Shown in pieces: positions 39,811-49,300 of a stretch of 64,000 bases of DNA. The notes beneath the pieces are model-generated. The model saw only the letters and a list, made by a program, of their open reading frames with translations. It made no database searches and was not told the origin of the DNA. Positions within the stretch are counted from its first letter, which is position 1; every line of letters starts with the position of its first letter. Made by a program: the position numbers and the translations under genes. The stretch comes from Plasmopara viticola. Lineage: Eukaryota; Oomycota; Peronosporomycetes; Peronosporales; Peronosporaceae. Where the stretch lies: positions 124,001-188,000 of the forward strand of contig MBPM02000014.1 in NCBI GenBank assembly GCA_001695595.3, in the 5' to 3' direction.

Positions 39811-40864
39811 TCGAAAAGAAAATTGAAATAGTACATTACAATATTCGAATATAGTTATGAGTTGAAGAAAGCAGTGCCATCACGGGACATATGTACATCT
39901 TGGGATCTAAAACATTGTACTACAAAGTGAGATTTACATGGATAATTGACGTTATTAGCAATAGCCTTCAGGCCACAGTACGATAAATTATGATGTCCGC
40001 CGAAGCTTGAGTAGCACGCGTCGACGCACTGGTACGGCATTTATTTTAACAATCAGTCACGAAAGAGTTGGCCTGGCTTCCATTCTTGAGAGAAGCACAT
40101 CGTCGGCGCTAGCAGCAAGCCTGATGGTGATGCAGTGCCTGTCGGCAAAGACGAAGTTGACAACATGCCCAAAATAATGGCACTAAGAATTAATTGAAAA
40201 AGCGCCTTGCACGATCAGAGAAGTGGCCGACTGCGGCGGAAGGAAGGGCGGAGAGCGATGAGACGCGTGCGCGCGACGCGACCCACTCGATGCCACCTAC
40301 GATGAACTCCAGCCCATTTGCGTCCGGCTTTGACAGAGACACAAGCATGCATCTGGGCTCGCTGGCAGGCTCGCCAATTGAGCCAGCGACGTCGACATTG
40401 TAAAGCTGAATGATCGCTTTGCAGCAGCAACTTGGCTATGAAACGGCGATATCTGAGCTTTAGCGTTCGTAAGCTGTCGCGCGAGCCGCGCAAAGACTTG
40501 CAGTCCGGCTCCTCTAAACGGAAAAGCAGATCCGAAGCTTAAAAGTTGATCGTTTCCTGGCCTGGTACAGGCCGGGTAGTAAGTTGCGTTACCTTAACGC
40601 GCGGCATTGAAGAGAAGTAGATGAGTTTAATAAGTCGACATCGGTCAGTCGGCTTGTAACTTTGCCTAGCCTGATGGTATCAAAGTGACCTGCTTTGTCA
40701 CTATTTGGCCGGCACGATCGAGAGACTCTATAATTAATAGACTAAGACCCGTTACCCTCGTTTATGATGGAGAAATGGTGATAGCGTAGAGGACCGAGCT
40801 AAGGCGATGAGATGGCTAACGGCGCCTAAAGACGGAAAAGTCCGTGGCTTGAGCACTGCATGTA
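39811..40864. other. intergenic, GC-rich coding-like patch
   Basis: COG6 3' flank, then a GC-rich patch at about 40,190-40,560. Its plus frame stays open from 40,194 to 40,403 but starts at TTG (reads ...MPPTMNSSPFASGFDRD...) and continues with in-frame stops. It may be a decayed exon. Bases 40,850-40,864 are the left target duplication of the next repeat. Confidence 0.4.
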
Positions 40865-41193
40865 ATGTAATGTAATGTATTACGTTATCGCGTTGCCAAG
40901 TTATGCACGTGCTAGGCTCAGTCTGGCTAGTCCACCGCATAGAGTGGTGTCCGCACACGTCGGGTCTCGTTCGGCGGGCAATGCAGCCAGCACCGAGGTC
41001 GTAAGGGTCTTCCATTATTTTGTTTAACTCTGACTTGGTAAGAGCCCAGGTGGCGCCCTGGTGCTGGAGACCGTCGCGTCGAGGGTGAGACTCGTTAGAG
41101 ACCTGTAGATGCCCGAGAGCACCTGCCCGAAGCGCGCGAGCATTAAAGCCCCCGCGCTTGGAAGGAGGGCGTCACCTTAACTTTTTCCAAGCT
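40865..41193 (-). repeat. ~320-bp retroposed repeat, copy 2 (inverted)
   Basis: This is the reverse-complement copy of the family at 6,019 and 41,436. The tail, read on the minus strand, is GTAATAC followed by about three ATTAC units. Flanks show a ~15-bp target duplication with one mismatch: TGAGCACTGCATGTA at 40,850-40,864 and TGAGCATTGCATGTA at 41,194-41,208. It lies 146 bp before the copia 5' LTR. Confidence 0.8.
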
Positions 41194-41339
41194 TGAGCAT
41201 TGCATGTACTCAATAATTGTGTATGGAGAAGGCACGGATTGGCTGGTATGGTTGTGCCATGCGCGTCATGAGATTGTTGATGGCGGAGGTGGGCAGACAA
41301 GAGCAGGATTGTCTATTTAGCATATAAGTATTCGTTTTA

Positions 41340-41846
41340 TGTAACGACCTCTAATTGGGTGTCCCACAGTATGTGTCAACTTGACATAAAAGAGAATAAG
41401 TCGCATTCTAAAATATCGAGACAAAAGAACACGTGAGCAAGGAAAAGGTTGGGGTGACGTCCTCCTTCCAAGCGCGGAAGCTAAATGCTCGTGTGCTTCG
41501 GGCAGGTGCTCTCGGGCATCTGCAGGTCTCTAACGAGTCTCACCCTCGACGCGACGGTCTCCAGCACCAGGGCGCCACCTGGGCTCTTACCAAGTCAGAG
41601 TCAAACGAAATAATGGAAGACCCTCACGACCTCGGTGCTGGCTGCACTGCCCGCCGAACGAGACCCGACGTATGCGGACACCACTCTATGCCGTGGACTA
41701 GCCAGACTGAGCCTAGCACGTGCATAACTTGGCAACGCGATAACGTAATACAAGAACACGTGGCTACAAGTGAGTAAGAGTCGAAAGTTTGCTTTAATTC
41801 TATGAATTTACTTTCCGTTCTGCTCTACGACAATCAAGTTGTTATA
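41340..41846 (+). repeat. copia 5' LTR, split by nested repeat
   Basis: Matches the 3' LTR in two blocks, 41,340-41,435 and 41,763-41,846 (180 bp in total after removing 41,436-41,762, which is the insert plus one target duplication). Starts TGTAACGACCTCTAATTGGG, ends AGTTGTTATA. Confidence 0.92.
41436..41751 (+). repeat. ~320-bp retroposed repeat, copy 3, nested in LTR
   Basis: Same family as 6,019 and 40,865. It is flanked by the perfect 11-bp target duplication AAGAACACGTG (41,425-41,435 and 41,752-41,762). The uninterrupted 3' LTR contains this 11-mer once, which proves the insertion. This copy ends at GTAATAC with no ATTAC tail, unlike the other two. Confidence 0.9.
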
Positions 41847-41857
41847 GGTCATGGGCC
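41847..41857 (+). other. copia primer-binding site (half-tRNA-iMet type)
   Basis: GGTCATGGGCC directly follows the 5' LTR. It matches, with one change, the complement of the anticodon-loop region of initiator tRNA-Met (GGTTATGGGCC), the site used by Drosophila copia, whose primer is a cleaved half tRNA. It does not resemble the usual 3'-end TGGTATCAGAGC type. The gag ATG (41,851-41,853) lies inside it. Confidence 0.65.
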
Positions 41858-42760
41858 TAATAACGAACCCGAACGAGATCCTCAGCGACGACAACTACTT
41901 CCTGTGGGAATTTAACGCCCGCATGGCATTGGCCAGGAAGGACCTCCTCAATCATCTCGAGGTGAAGCCAGAAGACGCAGTGAACGCCCCCACCCAATGG
42001 AAAGCCGTCGATGTGAAGGTGCTGGCTGTGGTGTCGAAGCTGTTGAGTCCAACGTACCAGATGATGGTGAGAGAAGCCAATTCCGCATGGGAAGCATGGC
42101 AAATTCTGCGTGCATTTTTCATTAAGCAGAGTCTGCACAACCGTGTGCAGCTGCGCAAGCAACTCCACGAGTTCGCGATGGCCAGTGGTGGGAGTCTCAT
42201 GGATCATCTGGTGCAGTTCGATATGAATTGTGTGCGAAGTTGGCTGCGGTTGGTGACGCTCTGCCTGAAGAGGAGAAGCTGGTGATCCTCCTTGGTAGTG
42301 TGCCAAGTGAGTACGACGCGATGGTGCGGCTCATCGAAGCGCGCGACCGTGTGACACTGCTGGAGGCGAAAGAGATGCTCCGACGCGAATATGAGATGAT
42401 TCAGAAACGCGAGGTGAAGGAGCAAGCATTCAAGGCGACGGTGAATGATAATGGTGGGAGGTTTCAGAATGGGCGTGTAGGCCGACGTGGACGGAATGCC
42501 AAGGGACACGGACGCAAAGGGCATAATGGTGGTGACAAGAAGGAGTTTAAGGGCCGATGCTATGAATGCCACGAAGCTGGCCACAAGAAACAAGATTGCC
42601 CGAGGCTGAAGGGCTATGCCGGTGGTTCGGAGTTCGCGATCTCCGCTAAGACTGCTGGTGGTGAGCGATCGTCCACCTGGCTCCTTGATAGTGGAGCCAG
42701 CTCGCACATGACTACGGATTGGAATAATTTTCGGAGTACCGCCCACTTACAGAACCAATC
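41851..42760 (+). pseudogene. copia gag and protease region, frameshifted
   Basis: The frame begins at 41,851 with a typical copia gag start (NYFLWEFNARMAL). It runs through AWQILRAFFIKQSLHNRVQLRKQL and shifts frame near 42,221, where two extra bases (AT) follow TTCGAT. It then continues as ELCAKLAAVGDALPEEEKLVILL. A CCHC zinc knuckle follows, CYECHEAGHKKQDC (CX2CX4HX4C), and then the aspartic protease motif WLLDSGASSHMT. Another frameshift occurs near 42,750, after which the protein continues in a third frame (EIMVANDQRV). Gag would coat and package the RNA and the protease would cut the polyprotein; neither can be made intact here. Confidence 0.88.
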
Positions 42761-42766
42761 GAGATC

Positions 42767-44333
42767 ATGGTGGCAAATGACCAGCGGGTTGCCGCCATAG
42801 GTATGGGTACCGTGCGAGTTAACTTTACCGGAGGCGTGCGGGTGAAGTTGACGGATGTTCTCCACGATCAGAAATTGGACCGAAAGCTACTGTCGACTCC
42901 TGCACTCATGTCCAAGAATCTCGCTGTGCAGTTCGACAAGACCGGTGCCTCCATCTCGCTGAATGGCCGTGTTGTTGTTCGAGTCCCTCGGATTGGGAAA
43001 CTGTACGCCTGTGAACTGAAGTACAGAACGGAAAGCAACGCGTATACGGCAGTTGATGGTGAGTCAAGTGATAAAGCCTACGAAGTTATCCACGCGCGCC
43101 TGGGGCACGTCTCCGGTACCAAGCTAAAGCTAGTTGCTTGCGCGTGCAATGGTTTCCCCCTTATGGCTATGCTTCAATCGAATGGTGGTGTTTGCAGTGG
43201 CTGTGCGCAAGAAAAAATGACCACGAGCTCGTTTGCGCGCCAATCGGGTAGCGAGATAAAGACAGGTCGCCCATTCGAGATTGTGCACACGGATGTGATG
43301 GGGTCAATTAAACCGAAGTTCAAGGGTGGTGCGGTTTACATCGTGGTCTTCGTGGACGACTTCAGCCGAATAGTGCTCGTCAACTTCATCAAGCAGAAGT
43401 CTCAAGTGTTCGATTGGTTCAAGGCATTTCGCACTCAGGTTAAGGGGCAACACGGCTGCAAGGTGATATGTGTTCGTCGTGACAACGGTGGTGAATATGT
43501 GAGCAAGCGCTTCGGCAAGTTTTGTGCGTCCAAAGGGATCATTCACCAGACGAGTGCGCCATACAGCCCCCACCAAATGGGACCGTCGAGCGTGTGAACC
43601 GGACACCTGCTGACATGGCCCGATCGATGCTACACTACATGCAAGTGGACCGTTTGTGGTGGGCTGAAGCGTTTCGGACTGCAGCTTACATCGTCAACCG
43701 TATCTCGAATACTGCGCGACCGGATCATAGCCCCCTCAAAGTTTAACGGGAAAGCGCCAGTCACTCGAAGACCTTCGTGCATTTGGTGCTAGCGGCTACG
43801 TACATGTTGACAAGCCAAACGTAGGCAAACTTGATCCTTGAGCTCACCGTTGCCTCTTCCTTGGATACGCTGATGGTTCGAAAGCGTACCGTGTGTGGGA
43901 CTACTACGACGAGCGCATCGTGATTTTGCGATCGGTGCATCTGATTGAGCGACCACCAGACACGTTCCATGCCGTCAGTGATGGCTCAAGTTGCTCTCCT
44001 GGGGTGGTTAGCATCAATGATCCCGATTCTGTGATGTATATTCCACCACCGCGACCAGTGAATGAGAACGACCATGGTGCAACTGCGGATGTCGACGTTG
44101 CCGTCGATGTTGAAATGGAAGAAGTGCCCCCTACCGATGCTCAAGTCTCACTCGCTCCTACTGATGCTTTGGACAGGGGGAGTAACAGCCAGATGCAAGT
44201 TTTCCAGCACATCAGTCTTGCCACTGCTACCGTAAATCAGCAGATGCAGCTCGCCCAGCGTCCTGATTGCGATATTGCCTCGCCCTCACAACATTCAAGT
44301 CGATCGATCGATCGCCCCGCCATCATGGCCTAG
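42767..44333 (+). pseudogene. copia integrase region, frameshifted
   Basis: The open part (42,767-43,597) holds the end of protease, then the HHCC zinc-binding part (HARLGH...CSGCAQEK) and the integrase core. Aspartates are at HTDVMG and RRDNGGEY. A one-base loss near 43,577 (CACCAAATGGG where a fourth A is expected) breaks the frame before the catalytic glutamate, which survives in the next frame as NGTVERVNR. Stops and small indels follow from 43,744 on. The conserved DGSKAYRVWDYYDERIVILRSVHL segment is readable at about 43,870-43,960, and then an acidic linker runs to 44,333. Confidence 0.85.
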
Positions 44334-44589
44334 CATCTCAACCTGAGCCTTGACCTCGTCCGTGCTGCCGCATGTGATCCGTGCACACCGTCAGCAATTA
44401 TCCCTCATGGTGAAGGTGTTGGCGTCGACGTCGATGCATCAGAGAATCGCATAGTGTTCAGTGGTGGTTCCATTCGCCCTCGGTCGATCACGTATGAACA
44501 ACCGCGTCTACTGACCGATGGAGATATGCCTTTGCATCTTGGTAACGCTGAAATGACGATGAGCCAGAACCAGAAAGCAAGCGACCACG

Positions 44590-46197
44590 CCTGGACGAGT
44601 ACGAAATTGCGTTGGCGGTGTCTGAGCTACATCATAAGCTGAAGATATGGCGGCCCCTGACATTCCCCAATGAAAGGAAGCTATTTGTGCTGAGATTCGA
44701 TCGCATGTGCGGAGCTACACGTGGGACATGGTGCGACGACCTCGAGGGAACAAAGTGATCGGATGCAAATGGGTATTCGCAAAGTAGTACGACGAGAATG
44801 GAGCGGTAAAGCGATACAAGGCACGTCTGGTCGCTCGAGGTTTCCTTCAGATTCGCGGCATAGACTATACCCACACATACTCACCAGTGGCAAGCATGAA
44901 CACGATCCGGGTCTTTCTCGCATTGTGCTGCTCTCGACGCCTCATAGTTCGCCAGTTTGACATTGAGACCGCATTTCTAAATGGCAAGCTTGACGAAACA
45001 GTGTTTATGAATCCCCCTGAAGGAGTAAATGTGGCGCCGGAATTGATTTGCAGACTCCGCCGCAGCCTCCATGGACTCAAGCAAGCTGCAGCTGTGTGGC
45101 ATCCTACCATTTGCGACGTGTTCAAGAGTCTCGGTTTCGAACAGTGTCGAGCTGATCCTTGTCTCATCGTTCGACGAGATGACAGTGACCCAGCGGCCGC
45201 GGTTTTTGTGGTGCTCTACGTGAACGATCTATTTGTTGGTTGCAAAACAGAGGAACAAGCGAATTCCGTGTATACTGGTCTCGCGTCGCACTTCACGGTC
45301 AAATCACTCGGTGATGCTCGTTTCATTCTTGGTATGGAAGTACTTCACGATCGTAAACGTGGTGAAATGGGGGTGAAGCAATCTCAGTTTATAACCAAGT
45401 TGCTCGAGCGTTATGGTCAAGTATCTGCTCATGGTGTCCGCAACCCAATGGTGATCGGTCGAGATCTCAGTCCATCCGACAAGCACGGTGTATGCACAGA
45501 CAAAAATAAGTACCGCGAACTAATCGGATCAATGCTGTACGTTGCCAAAGCCACACGTCCCGACATTGGCTTCGTGCTGTCGATTCTCTCTCATTACCTC
45601 GATACGCCGCGTGAGATGCATTTGAATGCTGCGCTAGGTGTACTTCGCTTCCTCAAGGCCACTGATTCGATCGGCATACACTACACGGCTAAGGGCAAGA
45701 ATATCGTGACATACTGCGACGCGAACTGGGGTGGTGATAAGGAGACGCGACGCTCGACGTCTGGTGTGATGGTGAAGATGGCTGACGGTCCGGTCATCTA
45801 CAAGAGCAAGCGTCAAGCGACCGTCGCGTTATCAACTGCTGAAGCCGAGTACATGGCTCTCGCACTTACCGCTCAAGAAGTACTGTGGCTGCGTTTCCTC
45901 CTCACAGAGATGAGTGTAAACGAGTCGAGTGCGTCGACGATCTACACGGACAACCAGTCGGCGATCAGTATGGCAACTAACCACGGAAACACCCCACGCG
46001 CCAAGCACATCAACCTCCGAGCTCACTTCGTCCGTGACCACGTCGAGAAGGGCACCATCAAGGTGGAGTACGTACCATCGGAGTCTCAGCTGGCGGATAT
46101 GTTAATGAAGGCCATTCCGACGCCGCGCTTTGTGGAGCTTCGTGACGCATGCGGACTTGTGGACTGTCAAGTTGAGGGGGAGTGTAACGACCTCTAA
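44590..46197 (+). pseudogene. copia reverse transcriptase and RNase H
   Basis: The N-terminal part (about 44,590-44,890) is in pieces, with stops and shifts. From 44,887 one frame of about 436 codons is open: VRQFDIETAFLNGKLDE, SLHGLKQAAAVWH, then YVND at 45,217-45,228 where active copia RTs have YVDD. RNase H follows, with YCDANWGGD, STAEAEYMAL, TDNQSAI and AKHINLRAHFVRD. The stop codon lies inside the 3' LTR (46,195-46,197), as usual in copia elements. The D-to-N change in the catalytic box should abolish DNA synthesis. Confidence 0.92.
46174..46182 (+). other. copia polypurine tract
   Basis: GAGGGGGAG immediately precedes the 3' LTR, in the position where plus-strand DNA synthesis is primed. 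It also encodes residues near the end of the polyprotein. Confidence 0.85.
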
Positions 46198-46361
46198 TTG
46201 GGTGTCCCACAGTATGTGTCAAGTTGACATATAAGAGAATTAGCACATTCTAGAATATCGAGACAGAAGAACACGTGGCTACAAGTGAGTAAGAGCCGAA
46301 AGTTTGCTTTATTCCTATAAATTTACTTTCCATTCTGCTCTGCGACAATCAAATTGTTATA
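46183..46361 (+). repeat. copia 3' LTR
   Basis: 179 bp, TGTAACGACCTC...AAATTGTTATA, uninterrupted. It is followed by the TTTTA target duplication at 46,362-46,366. It gives the reference that shows where the nested repeat entered the 5' LTR. Confidence 0.93.
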
Positions 46362-46366
46362 TTTTA

Positions 46367-49300
46367 TACACTACGAAAACAATTTGACTGGCGCAAGATC
46401 AAAAGTGGTGTGGGCGAAGAAAGGTCAGCGCGAAGGAAAACATTGCGAACAAGGTATAAAAAGGAAGCCTGTTCAGGCACATGGGCGTCTAGGACATTTA
46501 AATTTTTTGATGACTCGTGATACATTGAGCTGATTAATCATCGGTGCGTGAACTGTCTTGCAGAGTGGAAAGCATCATCTGGTTAGAGCTGAAAGGTCTC
46601 AAGATACCAAGAGATCGTTTCGGGAATTATAATACGGTAAACCTTAAGAGCAACTCCAGGAAGGTCTTCCCAGCGAATACTAAGGATAAGGCTGCAAAGC
46701 ACTCTAAAGAATTTTATTGCCTATTTCAAGAAAAGGAATGATTGTAAGATACATGTATTGCGCACTAAATAGGGACGAAATCTCAAAACTTTTCTGCGAA
46801 TGCACGGGTGTGGGGCTATTTTATGAGACCCCGAAGTTGCAAAGTTTTTTGCTGAATTTTTTGAATATAGTTCGCTCATTCACCTCGGTCGTCTCGACCT
46901 TTCCACCTGTGTCGGTTTAGGGTACGTTTTTTTGGTTTAAAGGGTTGTTTTCCTAAATAAGAGATTTGCAGCTTTACTGAAACCATGATCGTCGAAATTC
47001 GGGCGGAGACCAAGAAATAAAGAGTGCACCTACTCAAAAAATAATATAAGAGCACATAATGTGAGCAGACGATCCCGATTTGTATGCTATGCTTAAGTCT
47101 AGCATGTTGTACACGTAGTGATGAGAGGTGACAGAAGTGCAATTTACGATCGAGTTCATAAATAGAATATACAATTTTAAAAAATTCTCTTCAACAAACA
47201 GCTACGGCAGCTTCGCCGCACCTGGTAACATTCGTAGTCCATCTGCATACAATCTTTGAGTTTGATATGTTTAGATGCAAAACTTGATTTTACAAGAAGC
47301 CAAAGCGATCAGTGCGCGTCTTTAAGCGCTACGACTACTCTGTTGGAACATCTTTGACAGAAATGGCCGGATCATTTTCGCGAGGGTCGCCGGGCGTATG
47401 CGGACACTCTCTGTCTTGGCTATGTCCGCGCACAGTACGCGAATAATGACGGTGAATGCCACCTCTCAAATGTAATAGACTACATGACTGTCAATATACT
47501 AAGGCAGTATGAGTGAGGTCCTATCACAAGCAAGTACTCCACTGAGCATTGCTCACAGAGAAATGCAGCGGTGAACGGCGCGAATGGCTTTTAGCATGCG
47601 CATTAAAGATGAGGCACGTAAAACGGCACTTGAATTTGAGCAATGCTTGTATGAAGCAACATTTGCCACAAAAGAGGTACAATTGGCTGGGAAATTAATT
47701 GCACTAATTCATTCCTTAGATGTGGTACACACTGAGGACCACGTGGAGTGTTACGTAAACTAAGCAGCGCTCGTAGAGCAACACTTTTCCTTCTGATGAA
47801 CCCAGCTATTTGCTGGACTTTAATGAAGTCGTTGGTGCATCAATGCACGATCGTGTAGAAGCAAACACGAAACGGAATATCACTTTGAGTCCAATTGCTC
47901 CTGAAACTAATCGAAGACTTATGGCGCTCATAGGATAGCGTAGAATGTGTCGTTCCAAACGGGAGTACCTAAAGTAGACATATCGTTAATTAACGATAGC
48001 ACTCGGCTCTATACCTTTTCATCAAGGTACCAGTACGATCGAAGGCAAAAAACTCGAAGCCTAATTCGTCGTTGATCGCTATGCTTGAGCTGAACGAGAC
48101 GTTCATGGATAAGCTTGAACCGTATTGTGGCGTCAACACCATAGCTAAGAAAGTGGCCGTTCGATCTAAAGGAGATATTGAATTCTCTTCACTGTTTAAT
48201 GAAACGATATTGGAAGACAAGATAAGGTCTTTAGTGAAGTACAACCTTTTTAGATCCTGAAGAATCCACGCAATCTGTAATATTTTCTGTTGAATAGATA
48301 TCAGGATTTGTATTACGAGGTATGTCGTTGGTATTGTACCTAATCAGAGTGCACGCCATCAAAATGACGTGGTCACATAATTCAAAAATTGTGTGACACG
48401 TCAGTAAATTCTACTAAAATTGTTCTTGCCGTTGTTGACATATATGTTTTTTGTAGAGTACGGGATGTAAGTGGCTTGGAAAATCTAGTCTCTCCTATGC
48501 GCCGACATCCTGTGTCAATAGCCATACGGCAAGGAGCATATTGTACACGTATTAGATAAGCCATTATGACTAGGCATACTCTAGAAAGGATGTCTCGTAA
48601 GAGGATAGAGCAGTAATCAAAAAGTACAGCGTTCTTTAATTAATTGATGGATGCTGTCAAATAAATTTTTAAACCGATCGCGGTCGGCACTCCTAAATGT
48701 ATGTTAAATTGTGGTGATTCAGATCTCGAACGCGCTGGCGACATCAAACCACCTAGTGACACAATAGCTCAGACTTAATGAGGCGTATGTACAAAAATGC
48801 TCTCGTAATTTTTCGTCGAAAAGAGCAAGAAAAGACGGTCGTGAAAAATCACATTGCCGTGAAGAGAAGAAAAAAAAAGCTGTAAAACCGTTCACTTGCC
48901 AGTAATGCTCGAGCGCACGCGCATGAAATAGCTTTGCGCTAAGGCAAAAATTTGCATCTTTGGCCCAGGAAGAATACATTTTAGGGTGCTTTATTATCAA
49001 GATGACCTCTGAACGGCTATTATAATTTGACCGATTTCTTTAAGTTGTAGCAGCATGAGAAAGCGTTGCTTATCACTTACACAAGTATTGTACAGAATGG
49101 CAAAATTACTTCTCGCTTTTCTTGAGCAATAGGCTTGAGAGACCCTACGCAAAGCTGTGTTAGACGTTAAATATGTATTACAAAGACCGACTTGCTTAAA
49201 CTGACACGACAAATCAAAGCGTCATTGACTTGCTTTCGGTATTAAATTGCTGCAAGCTGACACCGAGTCGCAAAATCGGGTGATAGCGTTCGAGTCTTGA

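Larger units (their letters stand above)
41340..46361 (+). mobile_element. Ty1/copia LTR retrotransposon, inactivated
   Basis: This is a complete element with 5' LTR, primer-binding site, gag-protease-integrase-RT-RNase H in copia order (integrase before RT), a polypurine tract and a 3' LTR. It is flanked by the 5-bp target duplication TTTTA (41,335-41,339 and 46,362-46,366). The LTRs begin TGTAAC and end GTTATA. Coding capacity is broken by several small frameshifts and stops, and the RT active site reads YVND. By hand count the LTRs differ at about 13-14 of ~180 positions, so insertion is not very recent. A SINE-like repeat is nested in the 5' LTR. Confidence 0.95.

Noticed and set aside
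47983..48000. 18-bp perfect palindrome TATCGTTAATTAACGATA
   Set aside because: Short, AT-rich, not repeated elsewhere in the window; can occur by chance in a 64-kb AT-rich sequence.
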